Assembly: GCA_937911265.1 (NCBI GenBank)
Contig: CALDRG010000064.1
Location: 1 to 64,000, forward strand
Direction: 5' to 3'
DNA: 64,000 nt
Source: Thalassarchaeum sp002495735
Lineage (GTDB): Archaea; Thermoplasmatota; Poseidoniia; Poseidoniales; Thalassarchaeaceae
Shown piece after piece: positions 42,504-51,767 of the stretch. Below the pieces are notes generated by a model, which was not told the origin of the DNA, made no database searches, and saw nothing but the letters and a program-made list of their open reading frames with translations. The position numbers were made by a program, and so were the translations under genes. Each line of letters begins with the position of its first letter. Position 1 is the stretch's first letter.

Positions 42504-43082
42504 TCACCTGAGAATCTCGACTCTGCCGTCGATTATGTCTATGCGAGCCAGAGTCCTGATTGGCCAGTCCGGTCGCTCCTTCGCGAGCCTCTCGCGTCCC
42601 TCGCCCTTCTCGATGGCGATGACTATGTCCTGCAGAATCACGCCCATCTCCTCGAGTGTTGCCAGTATCGGCTCAAGCGTGCCACCGGTTGAGATCACAT
42701 CATCGACGATTAATATTCTCTCTCCTGGTTTGATGTCGTTGATGTAAGTGGTGGACTGCGAGTACCCGGTCGCAACATCGACCTGGACTTCGCCCTCCAT
42801 CCCGTACTGGCGTTTGCGAATCACCACTGTCGGTTTCCCAGTGGCATCTCCTACTGCTGCTAGAAGGGGCAGCCCCATCGCCTCGATGCTGACCACGAGG
42901 TCGACCTTCGACCAGTCTACCATCTCTACGATGAGGTCGCGAGTGGCACGCAGCACGTCTGCATCCATCCTTGGGATGCCGTCGGATATGGGGTGGATGA
43001 AGTACGGGTAATCGCCCTTCCAGATGATGGGGGAGTCACGAAGAGAATCCTGCAGCACGCTCAACGAATCCGAGGGCGACAT
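42504..43082 (-). CDS. hpt: Hypoxanthine/guanine phosphoribosyltransferase, archaeal type
   Basis: Purine salvage enzyme joining PRPP and a purine base. The PRPP loop ILIVDDVISTGGT is at residues 123-135. VSIEAMGLPLLAAVG and VVIRKRQYGMEGE match the archaeal HPRT group, which is closer in sequence to adenine phosphoribosyltransferase than to bacterial Hpt; adenine specificity cannot be excluded from sequence alone. Length 192 is typical. It lies between rpl10e and dph2 with gaps of 12 and 4 bases. Confidence 0.85.
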   Translation of the reverse strand: MSPSDSLSVLQDSLRDSPIIWKGDYPYFIHPISDGIPRMDADVLRATRDLIVEMVDWSKVDLVVSIEAMGLPLLAAVGDATGKPTVVIRKRQYGMEGEVQVDVATGYSQSTTYINDIKPGERILIVDDVISTGGTLEPILATLEEMGVILQDIVIAIEKGEGRERLAKERPDWPIRTLARIDIIDGRVEILR

Positions 43083-43094
43083 GGCCCTACGCCC

Positions 43095-43634
43095 TCACAC
43101 TAGGCCCTTCAAATGCTCGGCTCCCTCGACGAGCCTAATCGTACAAGGGGTCGGGAATTTGCAGCACGCCTTCCTGAGGGCGTCCCGCGCTGTGAGGTAG
43201 TGCTCTGGGTCAGTCTGAATCGAGACCAACGTCTGATCACGTTGGACGCGAGCTGCGGTACCGACGTTCTTACCGAACGACTGCCGCATTCCCAGTGAGA
43301 CACGATCCGCCCCTGCACCGGTGGCCTGCTTATTCTCACGCAGGATCTGATGAGGATAGGTGTGCATTCGAAGTGCGTATCCCATATCCCCTGCATTCTT
43401 CCTGATGGTGGCATTGGCCACCTGCCGAGCTGATTCCAGAGCCTGGTCGCGGACCTGGCACGGATTGTCGGCAGTGAGCTCGACGATGACCTTGAATTGA
43501 CCTGCTTCCGCGGCCTTCCTATCGCCCATGAAGAAGCGCAGTATGCGGTTGTTCGGGACTCCTCCAGAGTACTCTCGCCGGGTGTAAGCTTGGCCCTTGA
43601 TCTGGCGATACATTGATCCTGGCTTGCGTGCCAT
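43095..43634 (-). CDS. rpl10e: Ribosomal protein L10e (uL16)
   Basis: Large-subunit protein near the peptidyl-transferase centre. MARKPGSMYRQIKGQAYTRREY at the start, PNNRILRFFMGD and MHTYPHQILRENKQATGAGADRVSLGMRQSFGK (residues about 90-122) are family signatures. I chose ATG 43634 because GAGG lies upstream and the family begins M(A/S)RKPxxMYR; a second ATG eight codons earlier adds GRQRGSR. Length 179 is usual. It heads a minus-strand run with hpt, dph2 and orc1. Confidence 0.95.
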   Translation of the reverse strand: MARKPGSMYRQIKGQAYTRREYSGGVPNNRILRFFMGDRKAAEAGQFKVIVELTADNPCQVRDQALESARQVANATIRKNAGDMGYALRMHTYPHQILRENKQATGAGADRVSLGMRQSFGKNVGTAARVQRDQTLVSIQTDPEHYLTARDALRKACCKFPTPCTIRLVEGAEHLKGLV

Positions 43635-43702
43635 GCGACTACCTCGTTGGCGCCCCACTGACCCTCTCTATTTAACGATGAGGCAACACTGTAGGCGCCC
43701 CC

Positions 43703-44659
43703 TCAATCGGCCCTTAACCGCTCACTCTCTCTCTGGACCTCTCTGACAGCTATTACTATCAGCACAAAGCCCACGAGCATCGAGGCCCCGATGCTCTCGT
43801 CCAGCAGCGCCCATCCACTTAGGACCCCGAAAATTGGGACTAGGAAAACATAGGAGGCTGCTGCTGTCGGACCAATCCTGTCAATCCCTCTCGCGAACCA
43901 GACATAAGTCAGGACAGTAGAGAATAGCCCCAGATAAGCAATTGAACCCCACTCCGCCGTATTGGGACTGGGGATGCCCGAGCTCCAGATCTCAGCCAAC
44001 ATCCAGGGAGTGAGCATAATCCAGCCGACAATCGAGTACCAAATCACTAATTCCTCGGTAGTTCCAATGCCATCTTCTCCGAGAGCAATCTTGGTCAGGT
44101 TGCTATTTGTCGCCCAAGCGAGGGCAGCGAGAACAATCATCGCATCTCCTAGCAGTCGATGCTCGAATGGGATGTCGGTGTTTGGGCTCCAGCCGACTAC
44201 TGCACTAACTCCAACTATCCCAAGTAACAGCCCAAAGGCCATCCTTTTCGTCACTTTCTGGCCCAGCATAGGTGCCGCTAAGAGGACGGTGAAGACAGGA
44301 TTGATGGGGATGATTAGGGAAGCGTCGCCGGCCGCCGTCCACTTCATACCATGCATGAAGAGAAGTTGGTATGCCATCGTCCCGAGCAGTCCCAGCCACA
44401 CAGTGTAGCGCCATGATCGTGAGTCGTGCGGCAGCATCCTCGGACCATTGCGATTCCTGTATGCCCAGCACCAAGCCACGAAGGCGATTACGGCTACCAA
44501 GTATCTCAGCCAAGCAGCGGTTGCTGGCCCAAGATTGGCCCCTGTTGATTCATCCAGCCCGTAGCTGAGAAATCTTCCTACGGCCCAAGTTGACCCCCAT
44601 ATGACAGCCACTAGTAGTAGCAGAAGGTGCGTGCTCAGATTTCCCTTGAATCGTGACAT
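43703..44659 (-). CDS. EamA-family (DMT superfamily) membrane transporter
   Basis: Ten predicted membrane helices in two repeats of five, the usual EamA layout: LLLLLVAVIWGSTWAVGRFL opens the first repeat, and the second begins around LLGDAMIVLAALAWATNSNL. The Trp-Gly/Ala-xx(F/W/N) motif at each repeat start is present. The C-terminal LLDESIGASMLVGFVLIVIAV is typical. Such proteins export or import amino acids, nucleobases or drugs; the substrate cannot be told. It ends just behind aroA (one base between), so the two may be co-transcribed. Confidence 0.88.
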   Translation of the reverse strand: MSRFKGNLSTHLLLLLVAVIWGSTWAVGRFLSYGLDESTGANLGPATAAWLRYLVAVIAFVAWCWAYRNRNGPRMLPHDSRSWRYTVWLGLLGTMAYQLLFMHGMKWTAAGDASLIIPINPVFTVLLAAPMLGQKVTKRMAFGLLLGIVGVSAVVGWSPNTDIPFEHRLLGDAMIVLAALAWATNSNLTKIALGEDGIGTTEELVIWYSIVGWIMLTPWMLAEIWSSGIPSPNTAEWGSIAYLGLFSTVLTYVWFARGIDRIGPTAAASYVFLVPIFGVLSGWALLDESIGASMLVGFVLIVIAVREVQRESERLRAD

Positions 44660-44660
44660 C

Positions 44661-45845
44661 CTAATCCTCCAAGATCATCAGTTTCTCGATGAAATCGGGG
44701 TCGCTAACAGCACACACATCGGCCCCGGCTACACTTCCTCCGCACTTGCTGGCCAGAGCCATCGCAGTCATCGCTAGGCGATGGTCTCCTTGCGAGTCGA
44801 ACGGCAGCATTGGCCTGACTAGGATCTGGCTACCCGCTACCTCAATCCCGTCATCGGTCTCCGTAGCCTCCATTCCAAAGCAGTTGAGCAGGTCAACAGT
44901 ACTGCTAATCCTGTCCGACTCCTTTCCTCTGGCATGAGCAACCCCTCTAATCCTGCCGCCATTGCCCAGAGCCATCAGCGCTGCAGCGGGGGCTATGATA
45001 TCGCTCTCGTCACGCAAATCCAGTTCCTCGGTCCTTTCAGCCAGTTTCATCAGTGAGCCAGACAGTTCCAAGCCGTCCCCCGTGAGTACGACCTCGACGT
45101 CGTGCAGTTCTGCGAGCAGCATAGCGAGGGGGAGCAGACTTAGTTCACCCGGAATCTTCACCTCGCCGGGTGTGACGGGCCGCCATGGCTCGATGTCAAC
45201 GCCGTCCGACACCATCTCGTTCGAGGAACCGCATCTAGTTGCCAACTCGTACGACAGCTCCGAGTAGCCCCTGCTCACAGAGTGCGACGAGGTCTTGAGA
45301 TGAATGGCTCCTGAGTAGCCCGGTGAAGCCAGCAGGAGTGCAGACAGGGGCTGGCTGGAATCGCTGACATCAAGGTGCGCCGACCCTGGAACTACAGGCC
45401 CAGTGACAGTCAGAGGGAGTGTGTCCGAAGTGACTTCACACCCGAGTTCCCTCAGCGCACCGGTCAGAGCCGACATGTCGCGCCGTCTCAGTGACTGGTC
45501 CCCATCAAGGGAGACTGGTTCACACATGCCTGCTGCTATCGCCATCAGGAAGCGGGCTGCCGTGCCTGAGTTGCCGCAGTCGAGATTCCCTTCTGGCGTT
45601 TGGAATCCACGCGACCCGACTCCGCTGATGACCCATCTAGATTCATCCTGATCTATCACGGCACCAATCTCTCTCAGACAGTCCACCATTGACAGGACGT
45701 CCTTCCCGGCGCTGCCGATGAAGTTGAGTCCCGTATCTCCTTCGGCCTGCGCTGCTAGGGTCAACCAGCGAATCATGTGGCTCTTTGAGGGCGGCAGCGA
45801 CCACTCTATGGTCGCCTCGAGTCCCATTGGCTCGATGCTCAGCAC
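44661..45845 (-). CDS. aroA: 3-phosphoshikimate 1-carboxyvinyltransferase (EPSP synthase)
   Basis: Sixth step of the shikimate pathway, joining shikimate 3-phosphate and phosphoenolpyruvate. LPPSKSHMIRWLTLAA (substrate Lys-Ser), LDCGNSGTAARFLMA and ARGKESDRISS are the three signature stretches. The catalytic Asp lies in the domain-two segment GELSLLPLAMLLA, where one usually sees GDxSxAxfflaA; here Glu and Leu replace residues, so this loop is divergent. At 394 residues it is shorter than bacterial AroA (about 430). Confidence 0.88.
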   Translation of the reverse strand: MLSIEPMGLEATIEWSLPPSKSHMIRWLTLAAQAEGDTGLNFIGSAGKDVLSMVDCLREIGAVIDQDESRWVISGVGSRGFQTPEGNLDCGNSGTAARFLMAIAAGMCEPVSLDGDQSLRRRDMSALTGALRELGCEVTSDTLPLTVTGPVVPGSAHLDVSDSSQPLSALLLASPGYSGAIHLKTSSHSVSRGYSELSYELATRCGSSNEMVSDGVDIEPWRPVTPGEVKIPGELSLLPLAMLLAELHDVEVVLTGDGLELSGSLMKLAERTEELDLRDESDIIAPAAALMALGNGGRIRGVAHARGKESDRISSTVDLLNCFGMEATETDDGIEVAGSQILVRPMLPFDSQGDHRLAMTAMALASKCGGSVAGADVCAVSDPDFIEKLMILED

Positions 45846-45889
45846 GACAACGCCAAGGGCGCCATTGTGTTGAATCCTCTCATTCCATT

Positions 45890-46714
45890 CTAAGTCCTTA
45901 TCCAGTCGCCGAAGTCACTCTCTCCGTCCCATTCTGCGGACCGCTGGTCTATCAGGCTCGACTCGAGAGTCTGCTCTAGTGTACCATCGAGCCTAATCAG
46001 GTTGTTTCGTTTCAACAGTCTAGGGCTGAGTCCAGGGAGGAGCACGGCCACCGCCTTGGGCACCCTGCCCGGATAGACCTCGTTGACATGCCTGACAATG
46101 TTGGTAGTGCAGGTATTGGTGATACTGTGGTACCATTCTGGCCTCTCATGCAGGCCGTTGGTCCTATGAATGAACGACTTGAGCAGCTTCTGGTGACTGT
46201 CTTCTCCGAGCACAACGCCCTCAAATAGATGAGTCTTGGATTTCCTCCTACATCTCGCTCGAACTCCTATCGAATCACTCTCTGTAGCCCAGAGGTAGAT
46301 TAGTTCGTATTGCCTGAACATGCCTTTGATTGGGTGGTATCTCTCACCGACCTCCCTCCTGACCTCGATTGAGCAGGTTAGCCTCCTTCCGTCCTCGAAT
46401 TCAAAACTCATCAGCGTATGGGCAATGGGCTTGCGCTTCGGGTCGAAGTACTCGAGCACCAGCCAGATCCCAGTCACCTCGCTTGGGCGAAACGTCCAGT
46501 CAGCCCAGTGTTCATCGAAATCCTTCGTTGATCTCCAATTGAAGTCTCTAACGTTTCGCATGGTTACCTCATCGCCGTCGAACTCGGCATACGCCATCCT
46601 ACGGTTCTCAATCACCCAGTCACGCTCGTTTGATGGCCTCAGGCTCAGGTGCCTGAGGATTAGGAATGTGAGCAGGGCGAGCCCCGCGAGCCCGGTATAC
46701 TGCCCCCAGTCCAC
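45890..46714 (-). CDS. DUF4105-like protein with an N-terminal membrane anchor
   Basis: After one membrane segment (GLAGLALLTFLILRHLSL, about residues 8-25 of the chosen start) comes a domain matching the DUF4105 outline: NVRDFNWRSTKDFDEHWADWTF, HTLMSFEFEDGRRLTCSIEVRREVGE and WYHSITNTCTTNIVRHV with its Cys-Thr-Thr. The family, known from bacteria, resembles cysteine-type hydrolases in pattern, but its activity is unknown to me. The open frame runs back through the tRNA-Ser gene, so that part cannot be coding; GTG 46714 is the first plausible start after it. Confidence 0.65.
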   Translation of the reverse strand: MDWGQYTGLAGLALLTFLILRHLSLRPSNERDWVIENRRMAYAEFDGDEVTMRNVRDFNWRSTKDFDEHWADWTFRPSEVTGIWLVLEYFDPKRKPIAHTLMSFEFEDGRRLTCSIEVRREVGERYHPIKGMFRQYELIYLWATESDSIGVRARCRRKSKTHLFEGVVLGEDSHQKLLKSFIHRTNGLHERPEWYHSITNTCTTNIVRHVNEVYPGRVPKAVAVLLPGLSPRLLKRNNLIRLDGTLEQTLESSLIDQRSAEWDGESDFGDWIRT

Positions 46715-46759
46715 GTATCTCGTAGAACGGCTGAGCGCATGAAGCTGTCTTTGAGGGAG

Positions 46760-46846
46760 TGGCGCGGCAGGGGAGATTCGAACTCCCGAGGTGAAACACC
46801 ACTGGATTAGCAATCCAGCGCAATGGCCAGGCTATGCGACTGCCGC
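46760..46846 (-). tRNA. tRNA-Ser (anticodon GCU)
   Basis: On the minus strand acceptor GCGGCAG pairs with CTGCCGC. Anticodon stem CTGGA/TCCAG encloses TTGCTAA with anticodon GCT, reading AGC/AGU. A long variable arm (TGGTGTTTCACCTC) marks it as a class II serine tRNA. T stem GGGAG/CTCCC encloses TTCGAAT. Discriminator G and an encoded CCA end the gene. No intron. Confidence 0.96.
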
Positions 46847-46888
46847 AGTGCTCTTGCCACCTGCTTCATTCGCTTAAGCCGAGCGGTT

Positions 46889-49585
46889 TCACTCTTCTTC
46901 GAGGGATGGCTCGTCTACATCCAAGGAGTCCACTAGATTGGCGGGCAACCTAGCAACGAAGATAATCTCGTCTACGTAGCCCGACCTGTCGGCGTTGCGC
47001 AGCTCCATGATTCGAGTGCCCTTGGTCACCTTGCCTAGAGTCTCCTTGGTCTGGCCAGACACCATCCTGATCATCATCCCAGTTGCGGTGAGCATGAATA
47101 ACTGGTCTTCAAGGTCAGGAATCTGGCGTACGCTGACGATACAGTCATCATCACGCAGTGACATCGTGCGCACCCCTTTGGTTCCCCTGTTGGTGCGCCT
47201 GTAACCATCCCTCTCTGTGATGACGTCACCTTCTTCGTTGAGGACCTCGTTGCCCCCGGCGTCCTTCACGATCATCATCTCGCCTGAACCGAGGCGGCTG
47301 CGCTTGGCCATTCCATACTTCGAGATAGTCAGAACGCTGGTATCGAAGTCATCGGTCACAATCATCCCAATCACACTGTCTCCCTTCCGGAGTTTCATCC
47401 CGGAGACTCCCTGGCTGACTCTGCCTTGAACTCGAACGATATGGGTGGTCACTATATCTCCTGAGTTGGAATCGACTCTGGACTTTTCTTCGGCTGGCAT
47501 GAACCTACAGGCGTTGCCTTGCGCCGACACCAACACGACATGGTCGGCTTCGGTGGCGGGTCTGACAGTAACCAGCGAATCACCATCTCCCTCGGCGAAT
47601 CGCAAGGCATACTTCCCATTGCGGTTGATTTTGACGTACTCAGAGAGACGACTCTTCTTGATGCGACCGTTCGTAGTGGCGAACATCAGGTAGTTCCCCT
47701 CCGGACTCTCGATGAGCTCCCTGCTGAGAGGGAGTATCGAGATTACCCTCTCCTCTTCGCGGATGCCACCGAGCAGGTTGCGTATGTGAGAGCCTCTGCC
47801 GTAGCGGCTGGCAGACGGCGTCTCCCATGCCCTGAGGCCATAGACACGGCCCATATCGGTGAAAATCAGCAACCTGTCCTTGGAAAAGCAGGTGACTATC
47901 TTGGAGGGAGCATCTTCCTCCTTAGTAGCCACCCCCTTGAGTCCCTTCCCGCCTCTGTTCTGAAGACGGAATGCCTCTACAGGGAGGTGGCGGATGTAGT
48001 TGTCCTGAGTCAGTGAGATAACGATGGCCTGCTCGGCGACAAGATCCTCACGGTCCATTGACAGAGGCATTGGGTCGATGCTGGAGCGCCGCTCGTCGCC
48101 GTGCTTATCGACAACCGCATCAAGCTCGGCGATTATGATGCCGAGGCGTCGGATTCGGCTATCTAGGATGCCCTCGAAGTCCTTGATAGCCTGCTTCAGT
48201 CTCTCCAGTTCATCGGAGACCTCCTGGACGTTTATCTTGGTGAGCTGGTACAGGCGCCGCTCGGCTATTGCCTTGGCTTGCTTCTCGGAGAAGTCGAAGC
48301 GCTTGATCTTGGGGTATTTCTCGTCGCCCCTCAAGTACTGCTCAAACTGCTCGCGGGAGTCAGAGTTCCTACCGACTTCGATAATCTCGGTCATCCTCTT
48401 CTGAGCCTTCATCAGCCCTTTTAGGATGTGTGCGCGGGCCGCCGCCTTCTCAAGATCGAATTGTGTGCGTCGCTCGACGATTGACTCCCTATGTCGGACA
48501 TGCGTGTGCAGGATGGTGCACAGGTCAAGTTGGACCGGTTCGCCCTTTAGTATGCCCATCATGTTCGCTGAGTAAGACTCTTGCAACCTGCTGGAACGGT
48601 AGAGCTGATTCAGCACGGCGTGAGGATCGGCGTTCTGCTTAATCTCAATGACAACCCTGATTCCTTCCTTACTGGATTCGTCCCTGATGTCCCTGATGCC
48701 CTTGATGATCTCCTTCTGGACGAGCTCGGCTATGCCTTGTAGCATCCCGGCCTTCTTCACCTGATAGGGGATGGAGTGAACTATCAGTTTCTTGCCCGAG
48801 GAGTCATCCTGAACTTCGATGTCTGAGCGGATGTGGAAGCTACCGTGACCGGTTCTGTACATGTCGACGATGCCATCTATCCCGTGGATCGTGGCACCCG
48901 TAGGGAAGTCTGGCCCCTTGAGGAACTCCATATACTCAAGCGCATCAATCTTGGGCGGGTTGTCGAAGCCTATCTTGCGATTTTGCTCGATGACCTTCTC
49001 TACATGGAACTTGATTGCCGCGGCGACCTCATTGAGGTTGTGAGGCGGAATCTTGGTCGCCATGCCGACGGCTATACCGTCGCTGCCGTTGAGCAGCAAA
49101 TTAGGTAGGCGAGCCGGCAACACTGACGGCTCTGTCTCTGTGTCGTCGAAGTTAGGTTCCATGTCAATGGTGTTCTTGTTGATGTCATCCAACATGTGAT
49201 GCGACATCCGATCGAGGCGACTTTCGGTGTACCTCATAGCAGCAGGAGGGTCACCATCGATGGAGCCGAAGTTTCCTTGACCGTCGATCAACGGGTACCG
49301 TAGGGAGAAGTCCTGAGCCATCCTGACCATGGTTTGGTACAGCGCTTGGTCACCGTGTGGGTGGTACTTCCCCATCACTTCCCCGACTGAACGAGCAGAT
49401 TTGCTGTATTTTTTCTCGTGGGTGTGGCCGGCCTGGTGCATCCCCCAGAGGATACGTCGGTGGACCGGCTTCAACCCGTCCCTAACGTCAGGTAGGGCAC
49501 GCCCGATGATGACACTCATGGCATAGTTGATGTAACTCTCCTTCATCTCCTCAGAGATGTCCCTTCGAAGTAGATCCTCTGCCAT
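46889..49585 (-). CDS. gyrA: DNA gyrase subunit A
   Basis: Breakage-reunion subunit of a type IIA topoisomerase. The catalytic Tyr is Tyr 119 (AMRYTESRL); upstream HPHGDQALYQTMVRMAQDFSLRYPLI is intact. The C-terminal beta-pinwheel (about 520-880) carries QNRGGKG near residue 541, a one-residue variant of the GyrA box QRRGGKG that distinguishes gyrase from topoisomerase IV, so DNA supercoiling is expected. The last 15 residues are acidic. Nine bases after gyrB. Length 898 is in the bacterial range (about 810-900). Confidence 0.97.
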   Translation of the reverse strand: MAEDLLRRDISEEMKESYINYAMSVIIGRALPDVRDGLKPVHRRILWGMHQAGHTHEKKYSKSARSVGEVMGKYHPHGDQALYQTMVRMAQDFSLRYPLIDGQGNFGSIDGDPPAAMRYTESRLDRMSHHMLDDINKNTIDMEPNFDDTETEPSVLPARLPNLLLNGSDGIAVGMATKIPPHNLNEVAAAIKFHVEKVIEQNRKIGFDNPPKIDALEYMEFLKGPDFPTGATIHGIDGIVDMYRTGHGSFHIRSDIEVQDDSSGKKLIVHSIPYQVKKAGMLQGIAELVQKEIIKGIRDIRDESSKEGIRVVIEIKQNADPHAVLNQLYRSSRLQESYSANMMGILKGEPVQLDLCTILHTHVRHRESIVERRTQFDLEKAAARAHILKGLMKAQKRMTEIIEVGRNSDSREQFEQYLRGDEKYPKIKRFDFSEKQAKAIAERRLYQLTKINVQEVSDELERLKQAIKDFEGILDSRIRRLGIIIAELDAVVDKHGDERRSSIDPMPLSMDREDLVAEQAIVISLTQDNYIRHLPVEAFRLQNRGGKGLKGVATKEEDAPSKIVTCFSKDRLLIFTDMGRVYGLRAWETPSASRYGRGSHIRNLLGGIREEERVISILPLSRELIESPEGNYLMFATTNGRIKKSRLSEYVKINRNGKYALRFAEGDGDSLVTVRPATEADHVVLVSAQGNACRFMPAEEKSRVDSNSGDIVTTHIVRVQGRVSQGVSGMKLRKGDSVIGMIVTDDFDTSVLTISKYGMAKRSRLGSGEMMIVKDAGGNEVLNEEGDVITERDGYRRTNRGTKGVRTMSLRDDDCIVSVRQIPDLEDQLFMLTATGMMIRMVSGQTKETLGKVTKGTRIMELRNADRSGYVDEIIFVARLPANLVDSLDVDEPSLEEE

Positions 49586-49594
49586 TCTGATTCC

Positions 49595-51571
49595 TCACAC
49601 GTCCAACGCCGTCACCTTGGTGGCGTTGTCCTCGATGAACGCCCTTCGGTCCGGAACGTCATCCCCCATTAGTATCGAGAATAATTCATCTACAGGTTCA
49701 AAGGCGAGTTTTCCATCGGTTTCGAAATCTTTGATTTCGACCTTCATCATGGTGCGGGTCTCGGGATCCATCGTGGTCTCCCATAGTTGCTCTGGGTTCA
49801 TCTCTCCCAGTCCCTTGTATCGCTGTACGTTAATCTTGGCAGTCGGGGCCTCCTTGTGCAGGCGCTTCACTACGGCATCGCGGTCCTTTTCGCTGTGCAC
49901 CCACTCTGTGTGCTTACCTCTTGATACTGAGAACAGAGGAGGTGCTGCGATGTACACATTGCCATTGGAGATAGCCCGTCGCATGAAGCGCCACATGAAA
50001 GTTAGTATCAGGGCGCGGATGTGGGCGCCGTCAATGTCGGCATCGGTCATGATGATGATCTTCCCGTAGCGCAGTTTCTCAGGATCGAAGGCACCCTCGT
50101 CCTCCTCCTCGTTACCGACTCCCGCTCCCAAGGCCCTAATCATGCGCTGGATCTGCTCATTCGAGAACACCTTGGTCAGGTTGCCCAGCTGTCTCTCAAC
50201 ATTGAGAATCTTCCCTCGCAGAGGTAGTACGGCCTGTGTGCGTCTGTCTCGGGCAGTCTTAGCCGAACCACCCGCGCTCTCGCCCTCGACGATGTAGACC
50301 TCGCACTCAGCGGGGTCCTTGGATTGGCAGTCGGCCAGTTGACCGGGCAAGCCACCGCCTTCGAGTATGCCCTTCCTGCGAGTCAAGTCACGGGCTTTGC
50401 GCGCAGCGTCCCTCGCCTTGCTCGCGAGGACCGACTTGTCGACTATGATGCGGGCCACAGAGGGATTTTCTTCGAAGTACTCACCGAGCTTTTCGTTGAC
50501 TATCTGTTCGACGATGCCGGTGACCTCGCTGGTCACCAGTTTGGACTTGGTCTGAGCGTTGAAGGAGGGGTCGGGGTGTTTAATCGAAATGACTGCCGAC
50601 AAACCCTCTCGGACATCGTCACCCGACAGACTGCTGACGTTCTTCAGGAGCTTTCTCGATTGGGCATAGGAGTTGATCGTCCTTGTCAGGGATCCCTTCA
50701 GTCCCGACAGGTGAGTTCCTCCGTCGGTGTTGTGGATGATGTTCGTGAAGCAGTGGATAATCTCGGAATAGGCATCGGTCCACTGCATGGCAACCTCGAC
50801 ATGCACTTCGCCCTTGTCACCCTGCTTGGAACCGAGGATGTGTAGGACCTCGTCGTGGACAACCTCCTTCTTCTCGTTCATCGCCACGACGTATTCCTTC
50901 AGGCCGCCGTCGTACTTGTGCTCAATCTCGACAGTATCTTCGCCTCGAAAATCCCGCATCCAGATTCGCAGACCGGCGTTCAGAAAAGCAGTCCTGCGCA
51001 TCCTGGTGTTGATCTGCTCGAAATCGAACTCAATGATGTCGCTGAAGATGGTCATATCGGGCTTGAAGTTGATTGTCGTACCAGTGGTGTCGGATTTACC
51101 AGTCGCCTTCAGGGCGGCCTTGCGCTTGCCTCTGACGTACTCTTGACTCCATACCTTGCCTCCTCGGTAGATGGTCATCGTCAGCCGTTCTGAGACGGCG
51201 TTGACAGCACTCACTCCGACACCGTGTAGTCCACCAGCTACTTTGTACGACTCGTTGTCGAACTTGCCGCCCGCGTGGAGTTTGGTCATGATGACCTCGG
51301 CGGCGCTAATCTTCTCCTGCGGGTGCTTGCCCACAGGAATCCCCCTGCCATGGTCAATGACCGTGACAGAGCCATCCTTCTCCAGATTCACCTCGACTGT
51401 GGCATTGTACCCAGCGAGGTGCTCGTCGACAGCGTTATCGACGACTTCCCAGATGCAGTGGTGCAGGGCGGAACCATCGTGCGGGTCGCCTAGATACATC
51501 CCCGGGCGCTTCCTGACCGCCTCCAGTCCCTCAAGGACTTGAATCGCCTTCGCGTCGTACTTCTTGGCCAT
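49595..51571 (-). CDS. gyrB: DNA gyrase subunit B
   Basis: ATPase and TOPRIM subunit of gyrase. GHKL motifs are intact: EVVDNAVDEHLAGY, VIDHGRGIPVGKHP, and GLHGVGVSAVNAVSE. The TOPRIM segment has EGESAGGSAKTARDRRTQAVLPLRGKILNVE with its catalytic Glu, and the Asp-x-Asp in IIMTDADIDGAHIR. QRYKGLGEMNPEQLWETTMD is the usual gyrase ending. At 658 residues it lacks the roughly 170-residue insertion of the E. coli protein. It heads the gyrB-gyrA operon; its upstream region holds inverted repeats. Confidence 0.97.
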   Translation of the reverse strand: MAKKYDAKAIQVLEGLEAVRKRPGMYLGDPHDGSALHHCIWEVVDNAVDEHLAGYNATVEVNLEKDGSVTVIDHGRGIPVGKHPQEKISAAEVIMTKLHAGGKFDNESYKVAGGLHGVGVSAVNAVSERLTMTIYRGGKVWSQEYVRGKRKAALKATGKSDTTGTTINFKPDMTIFSDIIEFDFEQINTRMRRTAFLNAGLRIWMRDFRGEDTVEIEHKYDGGLKEYVVAMNEKKEVVHDEVLHILGSKQGDKGEVHVEVAMQWTDAYSEIIHCFTNIIHNTDGGTHLSGLKGSLTRTINSYAQSRKLLKNVSSLSGDDVREGLSAVISIKHPDPSFNAQTKSKLVTSEVTGIVEQIVNEKLGEYFEENPSVARIIVDKSVLASKARDAARKARDLTRRKGILEGGGLPGQLADCQSKDPAECEVYIVEGESAGGSAKTARDRRTQAVLPLRGKILNVERQLGNLTKVFSNEQIQRMIRALGAGVGNEEEDEGAFDPEKLRYGKIIIMTDADIDGAHIRALILTFMWRFMRRAISNGNVYIAAPPLFSVSRGKHTEWVHSEKDRDAVVKRLHKEAPTAKINVQRYKGLGEMNPEQLWETTMDPETRTMMKVEIKDFETDGKLAFEPVDELFSILMGDDVPDRRAFIEDNATKVTALDV

Positions 51572-51588
51572 TTTCTCCCCTTTCTCTT

Positions 51589-51612
51589 GAGGGTTCCCTT
51601 AGGGGAACCCTC
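51589..51612 (+). promoter_or_regulatory. Perfect inverted repeat upstream of gyrB
   Basis: GAGGGTTCCC (51589-51598) and GGGAACCCTC (51603-51612) flank the loop TTAG, a ten-base-pair perfect stem 17 bases before the gyrB start codon, so within its leader or promoter. A second small stem with the same TTAG loop (CTCC/GGAG) lies at 51653-51664. Either an operator or an RNA hairpin in the gyrB leader. Confidence 0.55.
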
Positions 51613-51703
51613 AGCGCATCTGTAATTTGGTGTAGGTCAAGGGTTATCAACTCTCCTTAGGGAGGCTCCAAAAATCACTGAAAATGAAGCATTAATCCTG
51701 TGC

Positions 51704-51719
51704 CAGGCCTATAGGCCTG
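51704..51719 (+). promoter_or_regulatory. 16-base palindrome upstream of aroD
   Basis: CAGGCCTATAGGCCTG is a perfect palindrome 48 bases before ATG 51768, at a distance where an archaeal promoter would lie. Its centre CTATAG could overlap a TATA element. A binding site for a dimeric regulator is plausible. Confidence 0.45.
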
Positions 51720-51767
51720 TGAAATTGCACGACATGGTTATACAGACTGCCAAGGTGGAGCGGCCGA

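Noticed and set aside
46715..46813. The upstream part of the DUF4105 frame as coding
   Set aside because: It overlaps the tRNA-Ser gene and lacks similarity; the start was moved to GTG 46714.
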